Positions 46,249 to 55,107 of a stretch of 64,000 nucleotides of DNA are shown here, one piece after another. Below the pieces are notes generated by a model. It was not told where the DNA came from. It worked only from the letters and a program-made list of their open reading frames with translations, and did no database searches. Position 1 is the first letter of the stretch. The number at the start of each line of letters is the position of its first letter. The DNA comes from Thalassotalea sp. G2M2-11 (GTDB taxonomy: Bacteria > Pseudomonadota > Gammaproteobacteria > Enterobacterales > Alteromonadaceae): positions 186,001-250,000 of the forward strand of contig NZ_JADNYL010000004.1 of the NCBI RefSeq assembly GCF_017168195.1, given 5' to 3'. A program made the position numbers and the translations under genes.

Positions 46249-47040
46249 TTAAAATTTATACCCTTTATGTAAAGCGACAACGCCACCGGTTAAATTGGTG
46301 TATGTGGTTTGCTCAAAGCCTGCTTCTTCCATCATGGCTTTTAAGGTCTCCTGATCAGGGTGCATTTGAATCGATTCAGCAAGGTATTGATAACTTTCGC
46401 TGTCGTTCACCACTAATTTGCCTATTTTAGGCAGTACATTGAAGGAGAAAAATTTACCGGCCTTATCGAGTAGTGGGTATTCAGGCTTAGAAAATTCTAA
46501 CACTAATAAGCGGCCACCGGGTTTTAACACACGGTGCATAGAACGCAACGCCATTTCTTTATCAGTGACATTCCGTAAACCAAAGGCAATGGTGATAATA
46601 TCAAAGGTGTTGTCTTCAAACGGAAGGTACTGAGCATTCGCTTGTACATATTCAATATTTTGCACTAGCCCTTGATCACGTAACTTATCACGACCAACAT
46701 TGAGCATTGAGCTGTTGATATCTGCCAGTATGACTTTACCTTCACGACCGACTAATTTAGAAAATCTTGCGGTTAGATCGCCTGTTCCACCTGCTAAATC
46801 CAAAACGGTGTTACCTGGGCGGACACCACTGGCGTCTATGGTGAATCGTTTACATAAACGGTGTAGGCCAAAAGACATTAAATCATTCATTATGTCGTAT
46901 TGTTGCGCCACAGAATGAAAAACACCGGCAACTTTCGACTCTTTTTCGTGCTTTTCGACCGTTTGAAAGCCAAAATGTGTGGTGTTATCAGAATCAGAAG
47001 ATTCTTTGGGGTTCACAGGGGCTTGTTCAGAAGATGACAT
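46249..47040 (-). CDS. ubiE: Ubiquinone/menaquinone C-methyltransferase
   Basis: UbiE methylates demethylmenaquinone and the ubiquinone intermediate DDMQ with SAM. The 263 residues include a polar N-terminal extension, then [36 protein letters not shown], the SAM-binding motif [15 protein letters not shown] and the C-terminal [12 protein letters not shown], all close to E. coli UbiE (251). It is first in the ubiE-ubiJ-ubiB operon, three bases before ubiJ. Confidence 0.97.
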   Translation of the reverse strand: MSSSEQAPVNPKESSDSDNTTHFGFQTVEKHEKESKVAGVFHSVAQQYDIMNDLMSFGLHRLCKRFTIDASGVRPGNTVLDLAGGTGDLTARFSKLVGREGKVILADINSSMLNVGRDKLRDQGLVQNIEYVQANAQYLPFEDNTFDIITIAFGLRNVTDKEMALRSMHRVLKPGGRLLVLEFSKPEYPLLDKAGKFFSFNVLPKIGKLVVNDSESYQYLAESIQMHPDQETLKAMMEEAGFEQTTYTNLTGGVVALHKGYKF

Positions 47041-47366
47041 AACACTTTCACTATACTAAAAAATTAATCGTAGTCTACCGTATTTTTTGGCAATAATTAA
47101 CTATTCAGATCAAGTTATCTGAATGGCTGTACGATTTAACGGCGGCATTTATCTTAATTGTGAATAAAGATAAATGCACATCGAAGGTAAAAGTGAGGGA
47201 ATGACTTAATATCTCATTGATATAATAAATAAAAAGGGATGTTTCTGACTGTGTTCAGATAGAAAAGGAATTTTTTTCTTGGTGAGTTATAAGAGTCATT
47301 TTTTCAGTTGTTAACGGCCTCTTCAGTATGGCAATATTAATAAACTGAAAAATAAAAGGAATTATT
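47041..47366. other. Non-coding region between ubiE and the DUF4019 gene
   Basis: About 330 bases without a gene. It holds two inverted repeats, ATTCAGAT/ATCTGAAT (47103-47124) and GCATTTATCTT/AAGATAAATGC (47145-47177), and an extended -10 TGATATAAT (47218-47226) that may start the plus-strand DUF4019 message with a leader of about 130 bases. I see no riboswitch or RNA gene. Confidence 0.4.
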
Positions 47367-47762
47367 ATGAAAAAACTGATATTAATTTTATCACTGTGCT
47401 GTTTTTCTTTTGTTTGGGCTAATGAATTTTCAGGCTCAATTGTGGCGAAACAGTGGCTTAAAATAGTTGATGCAGGTCAGTACATTGAAAGTTGGCAGAA
47501 GTCGGACTCTTTCTTTAAATCACAACTTTCTCAAACAAAATGGAATACTGCGCTTAAAGGCGTTCGTTCTCCTTTAGGGCATGTTATATCTCGCGAAGAG
47601 GTTAGTGAGAAAGCGTATACATCTCTTCCTGGTGCTCCAGATGGCGAGTATCTAGTGATTCAATTTCAAACTGAATTTCAAAATAAAAAACTAGCAATAG
47701 AAACATTAACACTGAGTAAAAATAGTGGCCAATGGCTTCCTATTGGTTATTTTATTAAGTAA
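47367..47762 (+). CDS. DUF4019 family secreted protein
   Basis: A 131-residue protein with a signal peptide (about 1-18, ending VWA) and the DUF4019 pattern: AKQWLKIVDAGQYIESWQKS, WNTALKGVRSPLGHVISRE, SLPGAPDGEYLVIQF and ETLTLSKNSGQWLPIGYFI. The family is of unknown function, with a fold related to NTF2-like domains. AAAGGA precedes the ATG. It is the first of a series of plus-strand genes up to the HD-GYP gene. Confidence 0.85.
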   Translation: MKKLILILSLCCFSFVWANEFSGSIVAKQWLKIVDAGQYIESWQKSDSFFKSQLSQTKWNTALKGVRSPLGHVISREEVSEKAYTSLPGAPDGEYLVIQFQTEFQNKKLAIETLTLSKNSGQWLPIGYFIK

Positions 47763-47883
47763 ATTTACTCTGATCAGATGAAGTTACTATTGATGTAACA
47801 TACTATTACAAACTTGGTGTTGCTTGAAAAATATCTCGCATATATCTTTAACTAGTATGTCATTAGTTTAATCAGAGGGATTT

Positions 47884-48066
47884 ATGAACATATTACATAA
47901 ATGGATAATTCTAGCTTGTTTATTGCTAGCGGCTTTAATTTCTTATGGTTATGGCCTTTCTCAAAGTGCAGCTTTTTTCGTTTTCTTGGGTATGGTGTTA
48001 GAGCTGACGTTTTGGTTTGGTATTTTTGGACAAAGAAAACAATATCACGATAAACCTCATCGTTAA
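47884..48066 (+). CDS. Small two-helix membrane protein
   Basis: A 60-residue protein with two membrane helices (about 7-25 and 30-48) and a basic tail (GQRKQYHDKPHR). A good ribosome site (AGAGGGA) precedes the ATG. No family is recognised; its neighbours give no clue. Confidence 0.6.
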   Translation: MNILHKWIILACLLLAALISYGYGLSQSAAFFVFLGMVLELTFWFGIFGQRKQYHDKPHR

Positions 48067-48382
48067 CCGACGGCTAATAAGGATGGTTACGTGAAGTATT
48101 TCATCTTAGTTTCAGACACTGTTTGTCTTTTCTATGACTTGTAATATAAAACCTTGCCCAAAACCACCGCGAAATAATAACGAATAATTAGTTACTTTTG
48201 AGCTAGGTATTAGCTTTAATTTAATATCCCCCAACACTTGATGAAATAGCCGTTGACTACTCACCTCAAAGAGGTTTTGATGTGTTAACGGTATTAAAGT
48301 TTTTGCGTACTAGAGTGATAATATCAGGTTGCTTCTCGTTATCTGATGTCTATTGTACTGAGAGAAAAATAAGGATAAAGAG
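48067..48382. other. Non-coding region, no clear feature
   Basis: About 316 bases. There is a small hairpin ACCTC/GAGGT before TTTT (48262-48278) and an ATCAG/CTGAT dyad near 48330. A minus-strand frame of about 63 codons (48116-48306) has no start codon or recognised family, so I do not call a gene. Confidence 0.35.
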
Positions 48383-48754
48383 GTGTTTAATAGGCTGAAA
48401 AAATTCATGTCAAAAGGAGTTTGGCATTCATTAGCTGTGATCATTGTTGCATTGGTTGCTGGGCCAGAGCTTATGATGAGCATGGAACTTATGGCCATGA
48501 TAGAGCTACTAGGGGCTTCAACATTCGTATTAATGTACTTTTCAGGAGTAAAATTACTGTTTACTAAGCTTATGGTTAAATATCAAAAGTTTGAACGTCA
48601 TTCCGTTTTATTTGTGCCGTCGATATCAGCGTTAAGGCAAATGCCTTCATTAGCGCTTCATGCCATACCTGAACGTACTGTTATTATTGGTTTTTTAGGT
48701 TTTATCATCCTTGGTATGTCATGTCTGATAATCAATATGTCTCTTGGTATATGA
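48383..48754 (+). CDS. Small membrane protein of unknown function
   Basis: A 123-residue protein starting at GTG 48383, with AAGGATAAAGAG just ahead. Three hydrophobic segments are predicted (about 14-32, 38-62, 99-120), with a basic loop (LMVKYQKFERHS) between the second and third. The first hydrophobic region is rich in Met and Glu (ELMMSMELMAMIELL). No family is recognised. Confidence 0.6.
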   Translation: MFNRLKKFMSKGVWHSLAVIIVALVAGPELMMSMELMAMIELLGASTFVLMYFSGVKLLFTKLMVKYQKFERHSVLFVPSISALRQMPSLALHAIPERTVIIGFLGFIILGMSCLIINMSLGI

Positions 48755-48897
48755 GATAAAACGTGCTGCAATTTATTCCTATGGATATTGAAATAACGAT
48801 TTAGCATAACCTAAACAATGTTAGCGCTTGAGTTTGTGGCACATTTGACAATATGATCTTGCCTCATAATGAAGTGTTGTAAACCAAGGAGGATGTA

Positions 48898-49494
48898 ATG
48901 AAAATATATGGCGATGTTCACTCTGGTAATTGCTATAAAATAAAACTGTTAACCGCGTTAGTTGACATTGAGCATGAGTGGATTGATGTTGATATTCTGG
49001 CAAATGAGACACAATCTGAATCATTCCTTGAGAAGAACCCTAACGGCAAAATACCATTACTTGAATTAGATGATGGTCGTTACCTTTCTGAATCTAATGC
49101 TATTTTAAATTTTCTCGTCTCGGGAACTGCATTTGAACCACAAGACGCTTATGAAAATGCAAAGATACAACAATGGCAGTTTTTTGAGCAATACAGCCAT
49201 GAACCATTTATTGCAGTTGCCAGATTTATTGCGAAATACCTTGGTTTACCTGAGGCTCGTAAAGCCGAGTATGAAGCCAAACAGGAAGGTGGTCATAAAG
49301 CGTTAAAAGTCATGGAAGAGCAGTTAACTAAAACGCCGTATTTAGTTGGTAATAAACTAACCGCTGCTGATATCTCTTTATATGGCTACACACATGTTGC
49401 ACATGAAGGTGGCTTTGAATTAGATAGCTACCCTGCTATTCAAGCATGGTTAGTTCGTATTCAGTCTCACCCTAACTATATTGGTATTGCGTAA
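48898..49494 (+). CDS. Glutathione S-transferase family protein
   Basis: A 198-residue cytosolic GST. The thioredoxin-like N-domain runs to about residue 78, with a Ser near the N-terminus (GDVHSGNCYK) as the likely glutathione activator and NPNGKIPLLELDDGRYLSESNAIL as the glutathione site. The helical C-domain ends with YLVGNKLTAADISLYGYTHVA. AAGGAGG precedes the ATG. The substrate is unknown. The next gene starts 12 bases later and is probably co-transcribed. Confidence 0.9.
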   Translation: MKIYGDVHSGNCYKIKLLTALVDIEHEWIDVDILANETQSESFLEKNPNGKIPLLELDDGRYLSESNAILNFLVSGTAFEPQDAYENAKIQQWQFFEQYSHEPFIAVARFIAKYLGLPEARKAEYEAKQEGGHKALKVMEEQLTKTPYLVGNKLTAADISLYGYTHVAHEGGFELDSYPAIQAWLVRIQSHPNYIGIA

Positions 49495-49506
49495 TTGGAG
49501 CAAATA

Positions 49507-50139
49507 ATGTCATTAGCACAATATTTACAGCAGTATTTTGTTGAAAAAAGTGAGTTTGCCGCGCTAGCTGGGCTGTCTGTTAGTCGGCTTGAGCAACTCA
49601 TTGACATCAAAGCGATACCTAGCGCCACCTATATTTGTGATGATGATTCAGTTTACTCAGCAATTTTTGGTAGCACGCAAATCGAAACACTGTTAACAGG
49701 AGAGTATTTCAGACCTGAGTGTGTGCGATGGGTGCACATTGCTCATCAGGCTCCCTGCGGAGCTGAACGTGCAGCTGTTATCACACAGCTAACCAAAGAG
49801 TTTAGAGCTGCACTCGCAAGCTATGGACAGTCTGAGCAAGCGGTTCACGCTAAAATACAAAGTTACCTACCGTATTTTTTTAATGGCACTTTTGGGCTTT
49901 GTGTCGCCGATCCTTCCTGTGGAGCCAGCATAATCAAGAAAGAAATGCTGCAAGAGAAACTGATAGCCATCACTGATAATGGGAATGTATCGTCACCAGT
50001 AGGTACTTCAAAGGATGCACTGCTTCAGTTAATCGATGATTACGCAGCATCGGCAATGCCATTTTCGCCTGCGGAGTATGAACGCAGCAGTCGAAAGCGG
50101 CTGGTTGATGATTTACGCTCGGTTGTGGCAGCAGCCTGA
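49507..50139 (+). CDS. DUF6058-like protein
   Basis: I start at ATG 49507 (210 residues), with GGAG seven bases ahead, rather than four codons upstream. An N-terminal helix-turn-helix-like segment (FAALAGLSVSRLEQLIDIKAIP) is followed by FGSTQIETLLTGEYF, then YLPYFFNGTFGLCVADPSCGASIIKKE. I believe this matches DUF6058, a family noted near natural-product genes, but from memory only. There is no biosynthetic cluster here. It is likely co-transcribed with the GST. Confidence 0.6.
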   Translation: MSLAQYLQQYFVEKSEFAALAGLSVSRLEQLIDIKAIPSATYICDDDSVYSAIFGSTQIETLLTGEYFRPECVRWVHIAHQAPCGAERAAVITQLTKEFRAALASYGQSEQAVHAKIQSYLPYFFNGTFGLCVADPSCGASIIKKEMLQEKLIAITDNGNVSSPVGTSKDALLQLIDDYAASAMPFSPAEYERSSRKRLVDDLRSVVAAA

Positions 50140-50250
50140 CTGAATCAGATAACTCAATAGCCTGACAATATATGTCACGCTGCATTTATGATAGCCAGTA
50201 TGTTAGTGATAATAACTATTACTTTTCATTCAGCAGTTAAAGGATAGAGG

Positions 50251-51003
50251 ATGAATAATCAAAAAGTCGCAATCATTACCGGTGGTGGCCGAGGCATAGG
50301 AGCTGCGACTGTCAGGCTTTTTGCCAAAAATGATTATGCCGTATGTATTAACTACCAGTCTAACGTTGAGGCTGCTAATCAATTAGCGCAAGAAGTCAAA
50401 GCTCAAGGCGGTCAATGTATTACTGTACAAGCGGATGTTTCTAATGAGTCTGATGTGGAACGTTTATTTGCAACGGTTGAGCGAGAATTAGGTGCGATTT
50501 CTGTGCTGGTCAATAACGCAGGCATATTAAAAAAGCAGATGCGTTTAGAAGAAATGAGTGCAGAGCGGATCAATGCTGTGCTAATCAACAATGTCACCAG
50601 TTATTTTTTGTGTTGTCGAGAGGCAGTCAAGCGGATGTCAACTCGCCATGGTGGGGTGGGTGGCGTTATTGTCAATGTCTCGTCAGGTGCAGCTTGCTCT
50701 GGCTCTCCCAATGAGTATATCGATTATGCTGCATCTAAAGGAGCAGTAGACACATTAACTAAAGGTCTATCGTTAGAAGTGGCCGCTGAAGGTATAAGAG
50801 TTAACTGTGTTCGTCCGGGATTAATTTATACCGATATGCATGCCAGCGGCGGTGAACCCGATCGCATTGCGAGGTTAGCAAAGAACATTCCATTGCAACG
50901 AGGCGGTTTGCCTGAAGAAGTTGCTGAAGCTATTTTTTGGTTAGCGTCTGATAAATCGTCATTTGCTACAGGGAGCTTTTTGAATGTATCTGGTGGTTTA
51001 TGA
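50251..51003 (+). CDS. Short-chain dehydrogenase/reductase, YgfF-like
   Basis: A 250-residue NAD(P)-dependent SDR. TGGGRGIGAAT binds the nucleotide, NNAG is in place, and the catalytic Ser-Tyr-Lys set lies in VSSGAACSGSPNEYIDYAASKGA. The sequence follows E. coli YgfF closely (YFLCCREAVKRM, LEVAAEGIRVNCVRPGLIYT, MHASGGEPDR), a putative oxidoreductase of unknown substrate. AAAGGATAGAGG precedes ATG. It stands just before the methyltransferase gene. Confidence 0.92.
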   Translation: MNNQKVAIITGGGRGIGAATVRLFAKNDYAVCINYQSNVEAANQLAQEVKAQGGQCITVQADVSNESDVERLFATVERELGAISVLVNNAGILKKQMRLEEMSAERINAVLINNVTSYFLCCREAVKRMSTRHGGVGGVIVNVSSGAACSGSPNEYIDYAASKGAVDTLTKGLSLEVAAEGIRVNCVRPGLIYTDMHASGGEPDRIARLAKNIPLQRGGLPEEVAEAIFWLASDKSSFATGSFLNVSGGL

Positions 51004-51023
51004 TGGACTTAGGTTATTAATAT

Positions 51024-51623
51024 ATGGATCCTAATGATATTGGCACCGCTTACGATCAAATTACCCACCTTTGGGAAAGAAGTACATTTGATCGACAAAA
51101 TGGCATGGAACAGCATAGGCGAGCTTTGGCGTTTGCCAAAAATAAAGGTAGCGCTTTGGATGTCGGTTGTGGCTGTACGGGTAGGTTTATTGACCTGCTT
51201 AAGAGTGAAGGCTTTATACCTGAGGGCGTAGATGTATCACAAAAGATGGTAAGCCTTGCCAGAAAGCGCCATCCTGAGGTTATTTTTCATCATCAAGATA
51301 TCTGTGAGTGGGAAATTTCAGCTAAATATGATTTTATTACCGCATGGGATAGCATCTGGCATATTCCTTTGTCACAGCAAACAAAGGTGATGGAAAAGCT
51401 TGTCTCTAGTCTCAACCAAGGCGGTATTTTAATCTTTTCTTTTGGGGGAACTAATCAAGCTGATGAGCACTCCAATAATGCCATGGGACCTGAAATTTCA
51501 TACTCAACTTTAGGTGTTAATGATTTTGTTAACTTATGTATAGGTTTAGGTTGTATACCAAGGCACCTAGAATATGAACAATTTCCAGAATTACATGCAT
51601 ACTTGATTGTCGAAAAAACTTAG
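51024..51623 (+). CDS. Class I SAM-dependent methyltransferase
   Basis: A 199-residue methyltransferase. ALDVGCGCTGRFIDLL is the SAM-binding motif I, EGVDVSQKMVSLARKRHP motif II, and YDFITAWDSIWHIPL and LNQGGILIFSFGG the later motifs. It is small, with no added substrate domain, so the target (small molecule or protein) cannot be told. It starts 20 bases after the SDR gene, suggesting a shared message. Confidence 0.87.
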   Translation: MDPNDIGTAYDQITHLWERSTFDRQNGMEQHRRALAFAKNKGSALDVGCGCTGRFIDLLKSEGFIPEGVDVSQKMVSLARKRHPEVIFHHQDICEWEISAKYDFITAWDSIWHIPLSQQTKVMEKLVSSLNQGGILIFSFGGTNQADEHSNNAMGPEISYSTLGVNDFVNLCIGLGCIPRHLEYEQFPELHAYLIVEKT

Positions 51624-51676
51624 TTTTTATTGCATCATTAGACTAAGATTATCAGTTGAGTCAAAGGAGATTAGCT

Positions 51677-52030
51677 ATGTCATATGTAGATGGTTTTGTT
51701 GCTGCTGTGCCAACAGCGAATAAAGTGGCGTACCTTGAACAAGCGGAAGTTACGGTGGAAATGTTCAAAGAGTGTGGAGCATTAAAGGTAGTTGAAACTT
51801 GGGGAAATGATGTTCCTGATGGAGAAATCACATCATTTCCGATGGCGGTTAAAGCAAAAGATAATGAAACTGTGGTATTTTCATGGGTTATCTGGCCATC
51901 TAAAGAAGTAAGGGATGCTGGTTGGCAAACAATGATGGCAGATCCAAGAATGGATCCAGCAAACAACCCTATGCCCTTTGATGGAAAAAGGCTGATTTAT
52001 GGTGGTTTTGATATCATTTTAGATAAGTAG
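51677..52030 (+). CDS. DUF1428 family protein, YbaA-like
   Basis: I start at ATG 51677, with AAAGGAG ahead, giving 117 residues, the same length as E. coli YbaA. The match is close: YVDGFVAAVPTANK, VVETWGNDVPDGEITSFPMAVKA, VVFSWVIWPSKEVRDAG, DPRMDP and PFDGKRLIYGGFD. The fold is a dimeric ferredoxin-like (ABM-type) barrel; the function is unknown. Confidence 0.92.
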   Translation: MSYVDGFVAAVPTANKVAYLEQAEVTVEMFKECGALKVVETWGNDVPDGEITSFPMAVKAKDNETVVFSWVIWPSKEVRDAGWQTMMADPRMDPANNPMPFDGKRLIYGGFDIILDK

Positions 52031-52162
52031 AGTATAGAGTTCTATTAAGCTTGAAATGATGCTGTAATTTGCATCTAAGCAAGAGCTGTTGGTGGAAATA
52101 ATAGTCTGTGCGGTTTTATTGCGTGCTGACAAATAGGATGTTGTCTTACAAGGAAGGAGTCA

Positions 52163-52549
52163 ATGATGACGAATACATATAAAAATATAATTTCATACTT
52201 TTTAGGGAGTGCTTTCTGTTATTTATTTGTTTGGTTCTCTGGTATTGTCGCCGCAATGCCGGTACCTGAACTTCTCAGACCATACCACCACTTTGTTATT
52301 TCATATTATTCAAATATTTTGCTAGTTCTTTTGGCGGCCACCTTTTCATGTGTGGTAATCGTTGGTGTGCGTAAGGTATTTTCTTTTTTTACTCGGCAAA
52401 ACTTGTTTTATTTTGCATTGCCAATCATTTTATTTTTAGCTTATTTGATGGCTTTTTTCAGTTTGGCAGTAGTCCCTTTATTGTATGCAATCGTTCCAAC
52501 TTTGCTCGTTGCGCTGTTATTAGGTATTCGAGTAGAAAAGACTGAATAA
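52163..52549 (+). CDS. Four-helix membrane protein, unknown function
   Basis: A 128-residue inner-membrane protein with four predicted helices (about 10-31, 46-67, 79-99, 101-121) and a short acidic-basic tail. AAGGAAGGAG precedes tandem ATG codons. No family is recognised and nothing nearby suggests a role. Confidence 0.65.
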   Translation: MMTNTYKNIISYFLGSAFCYLFVWFSGIVAAMPVPELLRPYHHFVISYYSNILLVLLAATFSCVVIVGVRKVFSFFTRQNLFYFALPIILFLAYLMAFFSLAVVPLLYAIVPTLLVALLLGIRVEKTE

Positions 52550-52645
52550 TGATTCTAGAACGATAATGAAACGCTCGAGAATACATTTTACATTTAGTTC
52601 AAGTTAATATATTTGTTTAAAACTTAGCAAGGTTGTTGAAATGCA

Positions 52646-53497
52646 ATGATATTGGAAATAGATAAAGTGCTAAAATGCTTAATTGGCCTAGTATTAATGA
52701 TGAGTATGTGCTCACTTCATGCTCAAAATCAGTTGGAGATCTCTACTAAAGCTGATTTTTCTATCGGTGAAATTATTGAGTTCGATTCGGTCGTGCTTAA
52801 TGAAAAACGACAGCTTAATATTTATCTGCCTCGTAGCTATCACGGTGATTCCAAGCAAAAATATCCCGTGATTTATCTTTTAGATGGCGGTGCGAATGAA
52901 GACTTTATCCATTTGGCTGGGCTGGTGCAATTTGGCTCTCTGTCGTGGATAAATCAGCTACCTGAAACTATCATTGTTGGTATCGTTAATGTTGATAGAA
53001 AACGCGATTTTACTTACCCAACTAATAATCAACAAGATCAACAGGACTTTCCTTCTAGTGGAAGGTCAGAGCAATTTATTGAATTTATCGGCTCCGAACT
53101 GCAACCCTTAATTGAAAAAAATTATCGTACCCATTCAGTTAGAACCCTTATTGGTCAATCGTTAGGTGGCTTACTTGCAACAGAGGTATTGTTTAAATCG
53201 CCGAACTTATTTGATAACTATATTATTATTAGCCCAAGTTTATGGTGGGATGATGAGTCGTTATTCTCCTATACGCCATTAACATCATCCAAAGAAAAAT
53301 CCATTTATATTGGCGTAGGTAAAGAAGGAGCAATCATGGAGCGATTAGCAAAAACCTTGTTTGAAAAAGTGAATACCAAAAAGCCTGCTAATTATTCTGT
53401 TAATTTTCAATTTTTCGAACAACTGAATCATGGCGACACCTTACATTTAGCTGTGTATGATGCGTTTGAGCGGATATTTCGCATTCAAAAAAAATAA
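52646..53497 (+). CDS. Secreted esterase of the Fes/esterase-D type
   Basis: A 283-residue alpha/beta hydrolase with an N-terminal signal peptide (hydrophobic LIGLVLMMSMCSLHA). LNIYLPRSYHGDSKQKYPVIYLLDGG and the nucleophile elbow GQSLGG are typical of the enterochelin-esterase-like (putative esterase) family, followed by SPSLWWDD and a late HGDTLH histidine. It should be periplasmic. No siderophore genes are near, so a general esterase is more likely than an enterobactin hydrolase. Confidence 0.87.
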   Translation: MILEIDKVLKCLIGLVLMMSMCSLHAQNQLEISTKADFSIGEIIEFDSVVLNEKRQLNIYLPRSYHGDSKQKYPVIYLLDGGANEDFIHLAGLVQFGSLSWINQLPETIIVGIVNVDRKRDFTYPTNNQQDQQDFPSSGRSEQFIEFIGSELQPLIEKNYRTHSVRTLIGQSLGGLLATEVLFKSPNLFDNYIIISPSLWWDDESLFSYTPLTSSKEKSIYIGVGKEGAIMERLAKTLFEKVNTKKPANYSVNFQFFEQLNHGDTLHLAVYDAFERIFRIQKK

Positions 53498-53554
53498 CAA
53501 TGTATATACGTTGATAGATTGGATACATGCTCACTGATAGGAGATTGTGAATAC

Positions 53555-53974
53555 ATGAATATCTTTTTAATGGCTGCAGGCGCTTTAAGTGCGATTGCTG
53601 CTCTTTTACATCTAGGCTGTATTTATTTTGGTGCTCCTTGGTATCGTTTTTTTGGGGCAGGTGAGCACATGGCGCAACTTGCTGAACAAGGTAGTTTGCA
53701 ACCGACTATTGTTACTAGTTTTATCGTGTTGGTGTTAGGAATTTGGTCAATGTATGCATTTTCTGCCGCCGGTCTTATGGTTAAGTTGCCATTTATGCGT
53801 ATCGTATTAGTGCTGATCACCATTATTTATTTAGCACGAGGCATTATCGGCTTTTTTCTGATAAATACTCCCATGGGGCGCACGCCAGAATTTTGGTTTT
53901 GGAGCTCAATGATCTGTTTATTCTTTGGGGTTATCCATTTGATCGGGGTTAAACAACAGTGGGCAAACTTATGA
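53555..53974 (+). CDS. Four-helix membrane protein
   Basis: I start at ATG 53555 (139 residues), 11 bases after AGGAG; a TTG 12 codons up has weaker support. Four hydrophobic helices are predicted (about 2-24, 46-66, 72-94, 112-132). FGAPWYRFFGAGEHMA is a distinctive conserved-looking loop after the first helix. No function is known to me. It lies 42 bases before the YjdF-like gene and is probably co-transcribed. Confidence 0.7.
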   Translation: MNIFLMAAGALSAIAALLHLGCIYFGAPWYRFFGAGEHMAQLAEQGSLQPTIVTSFIVLVLGIWSMYAFSAAGLMVKLPFMRIVLVLITIIYLARGIIGFFLINTPMGRTPEFWFWSSMICLFFGVIHLIGVKQQWANL

Positions 53975-54016
53975 TTTTGGCATGGGTATCGATGATAGGA
54001 GTACCTGCGTATTAAA

Positions 54017-54625
54017 TTGCTTTGGAGTATTACTTTCATCGTTGTGTTGATTTGGTCTGGGATTAATCCAAAGGATCAATTTACTTGGTTCTTGGAAGTC
54101 GCCCCCGCGATAATTGGCGCTATGATACTTGCGTTAACTTATCGATCGTTTCGGCTAACTGATATGCTATACGGTTTTATTTTATTGCACTGTATCGTGT
54201 TGATGATTGGCGGGCATTATACCTATGCCGAAGTGCCCTTTTTTGATGGCTTATTTGGTGCAGAACGAAATAACTACGACAAAGTGGGGCATTTTTTTCA
54301 AGGGTTTGTCCCAGCACTATTAGCAAGAGAAATATTGATACGTAAGCAGGTGGTTAATGGTGATATGTGGCGTAATGTTATCATCATTTCAATTTGCTTA
54401 GCATTTAGTGCCTTTTATGAATTAATTGAATGGTGGGTTGCTATTGCCACCGGTGAAAATGCCGAAGCATTTTTAGGGACTCAAGGTTACATCTGGGACA
54501 CTCAATCAGACATGGGCATAGCATTACTTGGCGCTATTAGCTCATTAATCGCATTATCTTTTTGGCATGATAAGCAGCTATCAATGCTGGCTAATAAACC
54601 AGAGAGTACAAAAGTATATCGTTAA
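54017..54625 (+). CDS. DUF2238 family inner-membrane protein, YjdF-like
   Basis: A 202-residue membrane protein of the YjdF/DUF2238 family: MIGGHYTYAEVPFFD, YDKVGHFFQGFVPALLAREIL and AFSAFYELIEWW, then GTQGYIWDTQSDMGIALLGA, all family hallmarks. About six membrane helices. The start is a problem: an in-frame stop at 53996 leaves only CTG 54005 or TTG 54017 as usable starts, with AGGAG close to the CTG. The family's role is not known to me. Confidence 0.85.
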   Translation: MLWSITFIVVLIWSGINPKDQFTWFLEVAPAIIGAMILALTYRSFRLTDMLYGFILLHCIVLMIGGHYTYAEVPFFDGLFGAERNNYDKVGHFFQGFVPALLAREILIRKQVVNGDMWRNVIIISICLAFSAFYELIEWWVAIATGENAEAFLGTQGYIWDTQSDMGIALLGAISSLIALSFWHDKQLSMLANKPESTKVYR

Positions 54626-54694
54626 AATACCTCGTATTGCCTTGTAGCAATTTGCTAATGCTAAGCGAAAGTTATTGCCTAGTTAATTGAGTGT

Positions 54695-55017
54695 AATTAG
54701 GGCGTTTTGATCTTTGTTATTTGATTTTTGTTCGAGACAAAAGCGTTTTAAACGCGGCGTGAGGAATGACGCTTAGTCATCTAAGCAAATCTCCTCACAA
54801 CAAAGAATAAAACGCTTTTAACCGAACCTTTCAGGCAGTGTTTGTTGTCATTTCTACTATGTTGCCCCACATGGATGTGGGGTAAGGTGATTTTGCAGGA
54901 GCACAAAATCTTTAGTGCTTTATCATGTGGAACAACCACACATCAAAAGCACTGCCTTGTATAAATTTCCAACAAACTGCTGCAAAAACAAACTTGAAAG
55001 TTCAACACGCCCTAATT
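54695..55017. mobile_element. 323-bp non-coding element with terminal inverted repeats and nested hairpins (MITE-like)
   Basis: The ends are a 16-bp inverted repeat, AATTAGGGCGTTTTGA (54695-54710) and TCAACACGCCCTAATT (55002-55017), with one mismatch. Near-direct repeats TAATTGAGTGT and TAATTGATTGT flank it, overlapping the ends. Inside are several hairpins: AAAAGCGTTTTA with TAAAACGCTTTT enclosing GTGAGGA/TCCTCAC and GCTTAG/CTAAGC; CCCCACAT/ATGTGGGG; GATTTTG/CAAAATC around CAGGAG; AGTGCTTT/AAAGCACT. No coding frame is seen. It fits a non-autonomous mobile element or a structured RNA; no transposase is nearby. It fills most of the gap before the HD-GYP gene. Confidence 0.6.
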
Positions 55018-55107
55018 GATTGTCATACTTTTCAATAGAAATTTCTTGGTCTAGAGTAATAATGATGAGCCAAGCTTTTTTGACTCAACGCTGTGGAGTA
55101 TCAAGCT

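Noticed and set aside
48116-48306. Minus-strand frame of about 63 codons ending at TGA, with protein-like segments such as LFRGGFGQGFILQV.
   Set aside because: No start codon with a ribosome site, an in-frame stop upstream, and no recognised family. It may be a gene remnant, but a chance frame is as likely.
48310-48498. Minus-strand frame opposite the start of the small membrane gene at 48383.
   Set aside because: The plus-strand gene has a good ribosome site and membrane helices; the opposite frame looks like a shadow.
47367-54625. Same-strand single genes considered as an integron cassette array.
   Set aside because: No attC-like sites (RYYYAAC with GTTRRRY in a hairpin) between the genes, and no integrase in the window.
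54695-55017. Structured region considered as a retron or group II intron.
   Set aside because: No reverse transcriptase gene is nearby and the sequence has none of the conserved intron domain V features I could see.
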